Shown here in pieces: positions 23,340 through 35,268 of a stretch of DNA of 64,000 nucleotides. Made by a program: the position numbers and the translations under genes. A model generated the notes under the pieces. That model was not told the DNA's origin. It did not search any database and saw only the letters and a program-made list of their open reading frames with translations. The first letter of the stretch is position 1. Every line of letters begins with the position of its first letter. The stretch is from Hypoxylon rubiginosum (lineage: Eukaryota; Ascomycota; Sordariomycetes; Xylariales; Hypoxylaceae): the NCBI GenBank assembly GCA_902806565.1, contig CADCXA010000062.1, positions 434,001 to 498,000 on the forward strand. The letters run 5' to 3'.

Positions 23340-25229
23340 TCATTTCTCATCCTCACCCTCCTCGTCATCCTTCTCCTGCTGCTCCTGCCACTGCTCTTTC
23401 TCCTCTTCGCCCTTACTCACCTCGTCCTCCTCATATTCCTCGTCCTCTTCATATTCCTCATCCTCTTCATATTCCTCATCCTCCTCATATTCTTCGCCCT
23501 CTTCATATTCTTCGCCCTCTTCATATTCTTCGCCCTCTTCATATTCCTCGCTATCACTATTAACAGCAGCAGTCTTGAGCTCATGTACCATCCTTGGTGA
23601 GATTAGAGAAACAATCATACTATCGCAAGATAGTACGCCCAGTCTCGAACTAGTCTTACTCTCCTGTCGTAGAAGGAAATTATGGTGGCCACGGCTGGCT
23701 TGGTTCTCGGCAGCTTTCTCGATATGTTTTAGTAACCGATGAAGCAACTTGAAGGTCTTCGCGATATTGTCACCTTCTGCCCACATGTCCATACTCGACT
23801 TTTGTGGTATCGCCGCGTCATGAGAGTCTGCTTTCGACTTCGCTTCCCCAGACTGGGGCTCAGACCCGGATTCGGAGTCGTTGTCGGATGCTTCGACGGC
23901 ACCGACATCAAAAATATTGACCTCGCTCGAGAATCTTGCAGTTGTATGCCACAGGGATAGTTGTTTATACCAAGTTGCCATTGCCCGGCGAGTCTCCGAA
24001 AACCATAAGTGGGCCATGACTCTCCCATCGTCCTCCTCGTCGGAACATACAGGTCCATTTACAAAGAGTCCGGTGCTCTCGTGGCTGATGGTCTTTTTCG
24101 GACGCAGCACTGTAAATGGAGGACCATTTTCAGTGTCATCTTGCGCTTGACTGTAGGGATTCTATACCCACGGCTCAAACGCCACGACATCCTCGAGCTC
24201 GTCACAATCGTGGGCACTAGACAAGACTTGATTGCCGTCTTCAACGACTATCTTTACGCCTCCGAAGTTGTAAGAGATTACTCGCCTGAATGCGTTCATA
24301 TCCTTCTTTGGAGTGGAGTCGTCGGGTGATTCTCTCCAGCACCATCGCAGGCGGTGTTTCTTCAGATGGGCGGTTGCGGCCATCAGATTAGCGTCGTCAA
24401 TCGCCTCGAGATTGATAACCTTCAGAAAGGTCGTACGCTCTACCCTATGGACCACTATAATTATGCCCCTCTTTCGCTCGCCGTAGTAGTCGGTCTTGAT
24501 GACTTTGTCATGCAAGGTAGAAAACAAAGCCCAGAGGGTTTCGGAATCAGTGACAATAGATGCTGAACGGATCGCCTCCAGATTTCCCTCCTCTATAGCT
24601 GCGCGGCAGAGATCTTCAAATGGAAGACTTGGGGTTTTCATGCGTAATGAACTAACGAGCCCGAATATGCGCTGGGTGCCAAGAAATGGTCGGATGGAAG
24701 GCGGATGACCTTTACGTTCGGTTAGTTGTCGGGTTAAGAACAAATATGAAGACAGAAAGGCGTATAGTCACTTACCGGGAATTATGAGAACGCGTGCGTC
24801 AGATGCCCCGCTCCCAAAGCGGCCTACATTGTTGTTGTCCTCACTGCTGTTAGTCTCGGAACTCGAAGGGTCGGATGGAACAGGATCCGGGGCAGGTAAC
24901 GGAGTGCCACTTGTAACTGAGGTGGTATATTGATCGCTCGGTCCCAGCGTAGCCTCGTCATACTCGTCGTCCTCGTATTCCCCGTCTTCCTCTTCGGGAC
25001 CATCTTCCTCTTCGGGACCATCATCCTCTTCGGAACCATTGGAATCATCGTCTTCATCGTAATCATCATCGGCATCATCTTGATGTCGAGAGTCGTCTAA
25101 TTCTGTGGTATCGATTGTTGCGAAATTGAATAATTCCTGGAATTGCGACTTGACGATGCTGTCCTTGGACAAAGGAAATGGGTCACCAATAGTAGGCTCT
25201 AAGGCGATGTGCCTCTTACGTGGCGCCAT
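23340..25229 (-). CDS. Fungal family of unknown function, paralogue C (best preserved; internal TAG)
   Basis: Exon 1 (25229..24776) starts MAPRKRHIALEP and is acidic (runs of E/D around residues 55-85). A 66 nt intron (24710-24775; gtaagt, branch actaac) is in phase 1. Exon 2 (24709..) has GHPPSIRPF, PSLPFEDLCRAAIEEG, SETLWALFSTLHDK, NAFRRVISYNFGGVKIVVED and reaches TAG at 24162-24164 after about 332 residues. The same frame then stays open for 273 codons: NGPPFTVLRPKK, HLWFSETRR, DMWAEGDN, FKLLHRLLKHIEKAAENQ and an acidic EEYEEGEEYEEDE tandem-repeat tail. Whether one protein or two are made depends on the TAG (see findings). The family is known in fungi but has no assigned function that I can defend. 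It is the best candidate for a functional copy. Confidence 0.65.
23400..23560 (-). repeat. Acidic coding tandem repeat in paralogue C
   Basis: About nine imperfect copies of an 18 nt unit encoding EEYEEG or EEYEED, such as ctcttcatattcctcatc on the plus strand. It is likely length-variable between strains. A and D have only short acidic ends here. Confidence 0.8.
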
Positions 25230-26732
25230 ACTTGGTTGCACGAATGTTGAATACCTAGAAGTGAAGAGGATTGTAAAGGTTGAGAACAAAATTGGAAAGG
25301 CAGACAGAGGAATTTGAGCGGGGAAAGATGTTGAGAGGTTCTCTTCAAAGGGAAAATTGGCAAATAGCACACATGGTTTCCATAGGTAACATCTCTGTTG
25401 CTAGGGGGATATCATCAAGCGAGTGCTTGCCACAGGTACCACCTACCCAGATAGTGCTCGATATCCACGGGCCGTCCCTAAATGAGGGGGGTTTTGAGGC
25501 GGAATGGAAAGCTTAAATTATTGACACGGGTACACCTGGCCATCCAAGGACATCAAACCTCAGATGGAAGGTACGGAGATGGAAGGTGTGATACGCACTA
25601 TGGAGGTATTTAAGAACCTAGGCTCTGGAGGGGCAATTCCAAAGCCCTTAAATCTATAAGCATCCTTAGAAATCAATATTCTTTTCGACCTCACTTCAAG
25701 AAAGTACTAGGTCCCTCTCGATCGTTAGGAACCTAGGTACGAAGTACACAAGCAAGTTTGTATGTACTAGGTACGATGGCATATTTAGGCCCAACTAAAC
25801 TTGACGTGCTTCTCGTCCATCTCGTAAGCAATGGAAGGTATTTCCCATCCTTTCCTGACAAAGAATAATAGAACCTCCGTGTACATGCATCTGCATGTTC
25901 AATAGGTTCCAAGGACTATCCTGTTCTTGTTTATGTCGCCAAACTTTGGGCATAAAGGCGGATTTCCAAAGCTCGAATCTTTTCGAATCTTTCCGAGTCT
26001 TTCCCCCCTTTTCCATTTTCCAAAAGGTTAACGTAGAATAACTAAATCTTTAGCCCACAAAAACCTTTTAAAACAAGCGTAGCAAGCAACAATTATTATT
26101 TAAATCTACTGTTCTTATGGCCAGCAATATTACGAGCCGGGCGATGATTGTTTGCTCAGGCATCCCGCCATAGCGGTTAGATTCATAAATGCATGAAACT
26201 CCAATGCCTCCTACACAGCTATGAAGACTAGCGCAATGGATTTCTAAGAAATGTTTCGTCCTTACTATAGGGATATAAACAGCGCATCTAGGCTTATGAG
26301 ACGGCGTGACGGCTTAGTGGGCTAGGTACTCAACAGGTCTGGCAGTATTGACCAGAGCCCAAATCAATACGCGGCTCTTTTATAAGGTATAATGCTTATA
26401 TGCATAAATACTGGCCATTAAGCCATATATAAATCTCTATAGACCGTATATGTCCCAACGGAGCCGTGTATTGGTATGTTTGATTTGGGCTCTGGCGCCG
26501 CCGCCGTAAACAGTGAAGCGACGCATTGTAAAACGCAGTCGGAGGGATGGGCGGTTGAGTAGACGTTGGTCTTTGCGTGTGTCCTGACCTCAATAATTGG
26601 TATGGTAAAAGTGGTTACCTCAAGCAAACAACCTGCCCAAACCAAGGCTTATGTATCAAAGTAATGCACCATCATTTCACAATGGAAAAACATCGGGTGT
26701 TTCTGTCGCGCAAAGGGTCAGCTTGCAAAATA
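25230..26732. other. Upstream region of C; shared block and inverted-repeat arm
   Basis: Contains a diverged form of the paralogue promoter block near 25465-25530 and the inverted-repeat arm 25562-25640. Beyond 25700 nothing is supported; the small frames 25795-26016 and 26396-26645 show no family features. Confidence 0.45.
25562..25640 (-). repeat. Inverted repeat arm 2
   Basis: Reverse-complement partner of 21501-21580. The pair spans about 4.1 kb and encloses one tRNA-like element and all of paralogue C. Confidence 0.7.
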
Positions 26733-26862
26733 AGCTCCCTTGGCTTAGTGGCGTGTGCTAAGCTTTATACCTATGGGGCTAGTACTAAGGGCGGAACGCG
26801 TCGGGAGAAAAGTAGGTGCGTCATTCGAGCCAAGGTGTAACCGTATTCGACTCGGCCCCTTG
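26733..26862 (+). repeat. SINE-like element, copy 1 (tRNA-type A and B boxes)
   Basis: Begins agctcccttggcttagtgg, where TGGCTTAGTGG is a perfect A box. CATTCGAGCC, 70 nt on, resembles a B box. A core of about 58 nt, from ctttatacctatgg to gtaggtgcg, is identical to copy 2 at 30938. The 3' part diverges and ends near ccccttgagtg. Confidence 0.65.
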
Positions 26863-27344
26863 AGTGATTTTATGAAGACATTAATACCCAGTATTTATTC
26901 TTTTTATTCGACTCCTTATTTTGGTGTGCCCCTACTTTTTTTTCTCACAAGACCTTGCTCTTTTATTTCATCTGGTTTATCTATCTCCTCTCTGTGCCGT
27001 ACTCATTTACAACTACCCAATATGCGTCTTCGATTTGTAAATAACATCTATATTTTATATAATACGCACCTAGGTAGGTATCTCTGAGAAGGATGCAGTA
27101 TTGGCTAGATACTCATTCAATTGACGCGTTTTTGTTATTGTCATGGTAGATCAATGCGACTTAGGTATATAATCATTTGATGAACTGTTATCTAGGTGGC
27201 ACGTACGCATAAACCTGGGGTCGTTTGTGTCGTGATGAAAATTAATTCGCAAACTAGCATGGGTACCTAAGACTAGGTACACTATCAATCTCCCATAGCA
27301 CACTGGGCACACCAGTTACGAGGTGTTCCATCGGTATGCCTTGA
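26863..27344. other. Intergenic, nothing recognised
   Basis: T-rich stretch (26890-27000) and short palindromes of the acctaggtaggta kind near 27068-27080. No gene is supported. Confidence 0.45.
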
Positions 27345-29000
27345 TTAGTCCTCCTCCTCTCTTCCAATTTCCTGGACCATTGTCGGTGACACAAGGTCTA
27401 CAGTGAGATAATCCGCATCCAGTTGGACTTCCATCTCGTCATTGATCTTCCTCGTATGTTTGACTACGAACTTGTTCTTTCCCTTAGTCTGTTGATCCGC
27501 TGCAATCTTCAGGATCTGTTGGAGGACTCTGGATAGGCACTTCATCGTGACCTGAACATCCTTGCGCTTAGTCCAAGCTGTGAGCTTGGAATCTGCCATG
27601 TTATCGACTTTCTCACTCAGTCGCAATGTATTTTTATCCACAAGGCTGAGCTTCTCGAACATGCCGATGTTGGTTTCGTTGCTCGGGCGGCTGAACTCTG
27701 CAATTCGAGCGGTTCTAGTTTCCGAAAACCAAAGATGACATAGAGCCCTGTGGTTTCTCTTATCCGTCTTCTGGTTCTTCTGAGAGGCGAAGAGACCAAG
27801 GACTTCGGTCGACTGTCTTCCACACTCGAACGTGGCGTAAAGGGGCCCGCTCGTTGCAGGGTCGTCTTGGGGTCGGTTCGGGCCCTACACCGAACCGTCC
27901 TTAGTCCCAAGACTGTCCTGTAGTATATCCTGCTTTCCCGGTGTAGTGACAGTGATTTGGTTATCGTCTTGGACGATGAGCTCCATGCCACCCCATCCGT
28001 ACGAAAGCACACGCTTAAACGCGTTTAAAGACTCTCTGGTTTTGCTCGGTCCGACTTTGACCGATAGGTACCCTTGTCGTGCTTCCTTCAATTTTGAAGT
28101 AGCAGCTGTAAGAGCTTCGCCATCAATCTCGTAGCTATTGACTACTTTGATGTAAGTGGTAGCATGTTCAATGTGAACCGCTAGACATATGCCTTTGTCG
28201 TGTTTTTTGACCTTAGTCTTCTGAGACTTCTCGTAAATACTCTGGAAGATAGCCCATAGCGTCTGCGTGTCGGTGGTAATGTCGGCATTCTGAAGATCAT
28301 CCTTTTTGCCCTTCTCTATGACTGCCCTGCAGAGGTCCTCGAAAGGCAGGTGCGGCTTCTCCATTCCAAAATGCTCCGTGGCAGTGAATTCCTTGTCTTT
28401 AATATCGTCTGCGTCTAGATGAGGGCGTTGTCCTTGATATTCTATTAGCATTCAAAGCCTTGGTATCAAACACCATCCATCAGATAGTCGTAAAGCGAGA
28501 GTAGAAGGTTGATAAGAAAAAGCATAATAAAAAGATGAAGTAACCGCAGTGAGTATCGGCAGCTGTAGCTGGAATAAAGGTGCCGCGGACATAAGTAATG
28601 GGTAGATCTTAGGCAAGTGTGCGGCAAAATGAAGTTTGGCTTCAATATTGAGATGAAATAGATAAGAATTGATTGGAAACCTACCAGGAATCGCAAGAAT
28701 ACGTAGACCAGAATCTTCCCCCTTTTGTTGCTCATCTTGCTGAGCGTTGGATTGAGCTGGACTATCTTGACTGTCCACGGAACGAGAGGCCACGGGCTGT
28801 TGGAAAGTAGGGAGGGGGTTCTGTAGGTCGGGATGGTTCTCTGTATTTCCCTGAACATCCTCCTCGTGCGTAGAATATGTAGCAAGTTCTTCGACATTGT
28901 ACTTATAAGGGACAGCAGGATTAAGCAGGTCTTCTGGACTGGGCACCAAGGATATCGTAGAGGGCATCCCATCCTCCGGGTGATCGTGAGAGATTGACAT
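27345..29000 (-). CDS. Fungal family of unknown function, paralogue D (intact frame except TAG)
   Basis: Exon 1 is 29000..28685 (MSISHDHPEDGMPST, then NTENHPDL) and ends LAIPG. A long 252 nt intron (28433-28684; gtaggt donor, CTAAT branch, acceptor atatcaag) is in phase 1. Exon 2 starts at 28432 with GQRPHLD and includes HLPFEDLCRAVIEKG, TQTLWAIFQSIY, KGICLAVHIEHA and NAFKRVLSYGWGGMELIVQD. As in A and C, a TAG interrupts at 27885-27887 (287 residues from the start), followed in frame by 179 open codons: GPLYATF, HLWFSETRTAR, CLSRVLQQILKIAADQQ and LTVDLVSPTMVQEIG. From the exon 2 start to the TAG is exactly 545 nt in both C and D. The most diverged paralogue, yet still intact, so it has probably been kept by selection. 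Confidence 0.65.
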
Positions 29001-30937
29001 CGTGTTTCAAACGCCTGCTTTAGAAGTTATTAGTAAGCAAAATCTGTGGTGGTAGTGAAGACGAGCTATGGCGATGGCCAGGTAGATTTTGATGGTAGAA
29101 AAAATGGTACGTACCTGTGGGCGTTCCAATGACAGATGTTAATTCAAGGCAGATGTGAAATGGCAAAGGGCAGAGCCTAGATATACGTATATATACGTGT
29201 GTCGAGGCTCCAGGAGAGCGATGGTCGGATGTGAGTATGATCAGGTTAGGTTAGGTTAGGCTATGTAGGGTAGGAAAGGAAATGTTAGTAGATTTGTGTT
29301 TGGGGAAAAGTTGTGGACGATGGAAATGGTGCGGGATATTTATGTACTTATAGAAACACTGGTGGTGCGAGTAGCTCCTTTCATTCCCTGTACCTGCAAT
29401 TTGCATGATATTTGCGGCGCCCATGTACCTTGGATACCTGAGGAACCAAGATGGCCGTCTAATCCTTGATTGGACAAACCCTAGATTACCAATAAATACA
29501 AGGTAGGTACCACTCCAGGACCAGCTTATCCCCAGGCAATCCTTAGGTACGCAACATGCCTACCAATTATGGTCTCTGTACCAACCACAAATTCACTACC
29601 TACCACTTACCTTTGTGGATATTCATTTAGGAAGGTAGAGGAAGCATTACTCGGCGTTTTCTACGCACCTGCCTCTCCCATTGAACTTTACCTAGAGACA
29701 GGTATCTTAGGTACTCAACTAAACATCCCAGCATAGCAACAAGCTGAGCTGCTTAGGCGAGGTTTTTCGTGTAAACTTAATGCTATTACCTAGTACCTAG
29801 CAGGCTACCTAGGTAGGTACCTAGGTACCTAGGTAAGTATCGAATCAAATATCTTATAGGTGATAGCACATTCTCCCAAAACCTGCTGGTTGCCGAGTAG
29901 AAAACGTACCGGTGGAGATAATAATACAGACATTGTACTTAGGTACTTGACTTCAAAGCTGTTAATTCTGCCACAGGAGTTTGATTCTTGAACCTTTTTA
30001 CCACCCCTGTAATAAGAATATATATCCGGTATATCCAATTTGCTAGGCACTGTGCAAGAGGTATGGTAGATCATGGTTCCCCTTTTCCCCTCCTTCCTTC
30101 TGGAACATGGGTTCTCATAGCTGTCCTCTTAGCGAACGTAGCTACGAAGACTGGAAAGGCTGTCGGAGACTTAGCTCTTGCCACCCTAGTAGGGTTACAG
30201 GTTTGTTAATACGAGAATGAGATGGGATAGGAAATGGAACTCCTCTGTTTGTTCCTAGGCCCTTTCCCTTGCCTCCTGTGTATATCCGGGGCTTAGTAGC
30301 TTAAATTCGTAGCTCTTTACACAACACCGTATATCATTATCAAAAGGCTGGCCTCGTGACAAAGACTATGAAAACAAACATGCCTTCCACTTAGGAAATC
30401 AGGTATTTAGAATATGGTTCGTGTGGAAAACCTATAATAAGAATTTAAACAAGGTCAAAAGCTAATCACTCCTTTGTTGTATGTATAATATGTTTGGTGG
30501 GTTTTAGTAAGAGCATGCCCTGCTATCTTTAAGCAGAGAGCCTAACCTACGACTCATTTATCGTACACGTATCTATGAAGGTTATTAAAGGGCTTTAAAA
30601 GGGTCTTTTACCTTAATTATTTGAACTGAGGACAGGACTTGTAGCTTTGGGTGAGAAGCGGGAGTGTATCGTTGAGCCACGACTGAAAACGAATTCGATC
30701 CGTCCTGTTCGTAATTTTATTTTCCATTCTCTTTTCTCTAATATTCCCTTTCACGCAAGGATTGCATGGTCAATTAGCTTCGTTATGCAATTTCGCTGTT
30801 CATCTTCAATTGCTTTTCGTAGCAACTTGATTTGTTTCGCATATTGCCGACTGGGCACCTCAGGCAGAAAATTTGTCCATGAGTTTTTATAGTACGGTAG
30901 CATCTAAATAATTCGGTACCAAGATAGCTCGCAAACC
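29001..30937. other. Intergenic 1.9 kb with simple repeats
   Basis: Holds a ggtta repeat (aggttaggttaggttagg, 29243-29260) and a dense cluster of cctagg palindromes (about 29786-29836). No coding frame is supported; 29829-30074 and 30647-30892 are low-complexity frames without motifs. Confidence 0.5.
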
Positions 30938-31068
30938 AGCTCCCTTGGCTTAATGGTGTGGACTAGGCTTTATACCTATGGGGCTAGTACTAAGGGCGGA
31001 ACGCGTCGGGAGAAAAGTAGGTGCGCCATTCGAGCCTCGGCGAGGGCCAGATTTAATCTGACCCCTTG
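30938..31068 (+). repeat. SINE-like element, copy 2
   Basis: Same head as 26733-26862 (agctcccttggcttaatgg, A box with one change) and an identical 58 nt core. The B-box-like CATTCGAGCC is at 31028-31037. A tttttctttt tract follows within about 20 nt, compatible with Pol III termination. Flanking gctcgcaaa resembles gcttgcaaa before copy 1, so the repeat may begin slightly earlier. Confidence 0.65.
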
Positions 31069-33405
31069 GTAGCCTTGTCTTTTTCTTTTATCCATTTCAC
31101 TCTTGAGAATATTCTATCTATATTCAGTTCACTTGAATGCGTCAATAATTCATTCCGTAACAGCGATCTTGCATAGCGAGAAAAAAACACAGCTAGTTAT
31201 TTGTCCGTGAAAGAAAATTTGCCGTTTCTATATCAAACACCTATAGAACATCTATGTATATATAGCGCGAGAAAAATAATTAAAAAAGAATAAATACATA
31301 TCAAACATTCCTGGATCCGCATATGGCGTCACCGTATTTCATAGGTCTTAGTTAAGTCCTAAGCTGCTTTATTGTCATGAAAGTAAGAGTATATACATAC
31401 GATTCGGGGATCGAATTGACTTCATTTTTGCAGAGAAGTCAAGCCTAAGAAAAAGCAAGAATGAAAGCCGGCAAGGCTCGCGATAGCCTCAATAATTACA
31501 ATAAGCCAACAATTATGCGTACGGGCTGCCTCAAAACGCGCTAGCACGCCACTCCCCAACCCCGCACTAGCCACCGTAGCCACCAGGATATATCCGAAGG
31601 AAGTTGCCCTTGCGTCATTCGAGCCAAGGCGAAAGCCGGATGTAGTCTGACTCTTAGCAGACTTTTTATTTTCTTCATCCCCTTTCTCAATCATCAGGAT
31701 GAACTTAAATCTATCCGTCATTTGCATATTTTCAAACCGAATTAGTTGGCACGAGACTAGCCCCCTTAAAGTCTTTATTATTGTCTGGATGGGTTCTTTC
31801 CCCCTTTCCTCATAATGAGATTACCTTCAGCAAACATGAGCCTGTCTCATTTAATTATCTTGCATTCATGAGAGCCACCACGTTGTGAGCTGCTGCGATG
31901 TTAAATATTATGCCGTGAAGGTCTTGGGTAAGTCTGATTTCATGGACTTTGATTATGGGCTTCATAGGCTATTCATTCTTAGGAGTCTCTGCCTCTAGGT
32001 GGCTATGTCCCTGCTTGGCAAAAGTTTGCGCTACTTTTTGCTTCTCTGCATTAACTGACGACCTTGTCAGTCTAAAGGGGGCTCATTTTCTATCTATGTT
32101 TAAGAAAGCTCAAGCGAGCAGTAATAAGCACTTCGTAGAGAGCCCTATTGTGTCTGCGTTGGTATTGTTCGAATTCTTTGGTGGCGTTCACGATACTACC
32201 TATTGCCAGATAATCATAAATTTGGGCACATCTGTTTGGGTCTTGAACCAAGTACTGTATACCGTGTAGTCTAGTCTACATAATATTGCTACGGCGAGAG
32301 CTCCTATTGCGAGCATTAATCTGAACTAGAGAGAAAGAAAGATAAGTGGAGGACTCACTATAGTTGTAGGATCGTTATGTATTCTTATACATAGTACTCC
32401 CCCCTGCTCCGAAACTCGGCCGAGCTCCGGACAGCGGGCATCCATTCGCTCTATTGCCTTGCTTAAACAAACTACCTTTTATCGGCTACGGCTGCTAACG
32501 AAGAAATGATACACGACCAATTACCGCAAGGAAGTGATAGCTGAGAGAAATGAGCTTGCAGGTTAGATCTCTTACAATGCCTGAAAGCACGTGGCCCTAG
32601 CACGTGATTATCAGAGGCTCTGAGGACGACCAGCGCGGGATCGATCCGAATCTAAAGGGTCCTAGATATTCTATACTAGATACCTAGCGCAGTCAGCAAA
32701 GACGTGGTTGGCTATTAGCGACTGCTTGGGACAGTAGTGGATTCGGTAGAATGTAGATGGGCAGGCCAGAGAGGACTTGATAGCATCGTCACGAAGTTCA
32801 TGGAGAGATAGACTCTCACTCTTTAGCCTCAGAGCTCCTCGCACAATAACATTGTTTCAACATCACTTGGCGCGCGTCGTGTCAGTAAGCAAGAGCCTCA
32901 GGACCATATAAGATATCGGGAAGAGAGCCAAGGGATCGTAGCCGCAGTGAGAGGGGGCCGAGCTAAGTTGATCATATCTGGCATCAAGCAGCTTGGAGCA
33001 AAGGTGATGCAATTAGCGGATATAGCAAAACGCCACGCGATTGAGAGAAATCAAGAGCATGGCCCAAACGCCAAAGCACGTAGCGGGGACGTTGTTCTCC
33101 ATAGAAATAGAGATTCAAAGCTCTCTACTTCGTAGGTCATATAATAATCCTATCAGATCATATTGAACTAAATTATTCCGGTGATTTCGCAATGATAGAC
33201 ACGTGAAATATTTCTCGTCTATTTAAATAGCAACTCTGGTGGTATATTTGAGCTTATCCTAAAACATCAATAAAAACTCAATTGTGAACTTGTCCAACCT
33301 TGTTGGCCCCCAAAACCAAGATAGGTCGATTCAATAGACGTGCCGGGCGATCCAATGATCCTATTAAAAAAAGAGCCGTGGATTTCACACGTACGAGCCG
33401 TGCAT
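31069..33405. other. Intergenic 2.3 kb containing a repeat fragment
   Basis: Apart from the SINE-like 3' fragment at 31610-31655 I see no supported feature. Frames at 31422-31727, 31949-32269 and 32947-33135 have neither motifs nor splice support. The basic stretch encoded at 32947-33135 could be a relic of a mobile-element protein, but this cannot be shown. Confidence 0.4.
31610..31655 (+). repeat. SINE-like element, copy 3 (3' fragment)
   Basis: Starts tgcgtcattcgagccaagg, matching the B-box end of copies 1 and 2, then follows copy 2 loosely to tagtctgactctt. The A-box half is absent, as expected of a 5'-truncated insertion. Confidence 0.55.
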
Positions 33406-35268
33406 CTAGTTCGGGTCTTCGCCCATGTAATTCTGCCTCTTCTTCTTTCCAAAAAACATAGCCATGAGCTCGTCGCGGAATCGGGTGGGCGGCTCGGTGT
33501 ATGACGCCTCGTACGCGTCGATGGCAGGCTTCTCCCAGACGAGATCGGCCTGGGCGGCGGGGACGAACTTGGAGCGCCTGTAGATCTTCCAGCCGAAGTA
33601 AGTGCAGAAGGCGACGATGGCCATCGTGTAGAAAGCGAAGAAGTCGCCGACGTTCCACTTGCTCGGCATAAACACCGTGTACCCGAAGATGGCCTCTATG
33701 ATGATCATCCACACCAAGGCGATGTACGCGCAGTACGGCTGGAAGTAGCCAAAGTAAGGCAGCGTGCGGCGGTCTATGCCCTGTGCCTTGGTCGCGTTGT
33801 AAAAGAAGATGTAGGTCAGACACATGACGATGTAGTTGATCATTTGCGAACCCTGCGTAAGCGTAGCGAGCCATGTGACGACTTGAGCCGTGTTGTTCGA
33901 CACCTGCAAAAACGACAGGAAGGGGAAAACCATGACGAGAGCAAATGCGTAGACGGGAATGCCGTTCTTGAGCGTCTTCTTGAAAATGCGGGGCGCCTGG
34001 CCGTCGCACGCGAGGCCGTACAAGGATCTCATGGCGCAGTAGGTATAGGCGTTGCCGGCACTAAAGATACTAGTGATCATGAGAGCATTGACAATATGCG
34101 GAAGTGTTCCCACACCTAGATTCTGCATCGCAATGACGTAGGGAGAGCCATTGGCGGTACCCGTATCGGCGTTCTGCAGAGTTGTGTCGTTATACGGTAG
34201 AACGATTCCTACGCAGAGCGCACCGCCGATGAAGAACACGGCAAAACGCCAGTACACCGTCTTGAATCCGTTCTTGAGGTAAGTTCGCGGACGCTCAGCT
34301 TCTCCAGCTACCATGGCAAGATACTCGGGGCCAACGACGGTAAAACCAGCAGAGAAGATGGCACCGAGGAATCCTTCAAACCGACCCAACGTGCCTTCAT
34401 GGATGTACTCGGCGAAAGACCCTGGATCGGACCAATATCGAAACCCGTACGCATCGTGCTGAGGATTGCCGCCACACATAGTGACTAGAGTGAACATGTA
34501 CAAGATACAGATGAGCAGGATCTTTCCACTTGATAGCCAAAATTCGGCCTCCCTATTAGAAAATCGAAGTTAGCAAGAAGAGCTAACATCTAATTGTATA
34601 GTACGAGTCAAATCCATGGCATTGGATTTGGGGTAGGGGTCCGAAGCCATGCCACTTACCCGAAATATTGCACGGCTAGAATATTGATGCAACTGTTATA
34701 TGTTAATATTTTCACATTCCAGTCGAGAGTTTAGGAAAGTGGCGTACGCATAGAGCACAATGCACGCTATGCAAATAGCAGCCGGAGGAATGTTATCACT
34801 CCAAAATCCAAGCACCAAGTTGATAGCGGATATCTCGAAGGGAATAAGACACGCTTCGTAGAGGAAAAAGTTCCAGCCAGCCATGAATCCCAAAGCCTCG
34901 TCGACCCATCTCCCGGCCATTCGAATGAAGGAACCGGAAACCGGCATGTAGGTAACCATCTCCGCCATAGAATTGTTGACCAGGCCGACCATGATGGCAT
35001 AGATGGTATAGCCGATAAGGAGACTGCCCGGACCGCCCTTTGCAAGACCACCTCCGATACTGACAAACAGCGCGGTACCGATACTACCTCCAATAGCAAT
35101 CAACTGGATCTGGCGATTTCCCAGGTGACGGATGAGCTGGTTCTCGGTTGAGGCCTCGACCAGTGTCTCGTGCAGGTCACCACTCGAGGCATCGTTCTTC
35201 TCGTCCTTCATAATCCTTTGATCGATTGACGGAGATGCCGGTTCGGGCTTATCGTGTGCTGCCGCCAT
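33406..35268 (-). CDS. Amino-acid permease (AAT family, Dip5-like)
   Basis: Three exons: 35268..34716, a 16 nt micro-exon 34675..34660, and 34552..33406, giving 571 aa. Introns are 40 nt (gtgaaa donor, TTAAC branch, ctag acceptor) and 107 nt (gtaagt, aatag). Splicing restores the family block YFGEAEFWLSSGK. About twelve hydrophobic helices; the first begins IQLIAIGGSIGTALFVSIGG, the glycine-rich TM1 signature of APC-superfamily transporters. Further family blocks are AEMVTYMPVSGSFIRMAGR, FRYWSDPGSFAEY and GPEYLAMVAGEAERPR. The protein should import amino acids with protons at the plasma membrane; the Dip5-like (acidic amino acid) label rests on block similarity, not on a test of specificity. 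An N-terminal 70-residue hydrophilic tail with lysines is typical of ubiquitin-regulated permeases. It is the first conventional gene right of the repeat-rich region. Confidence 0.92.

Noticed and set aside
31949..32269. Possible membrane protein
   Set aside because: Hydrophobic stretches are short and irregular; no start context or relatives recalled.
32947..33135. Transposase or gag-like relic
   Set aside because: Basic and helical, but no catalytic or zinc-binding residues to support the claim.
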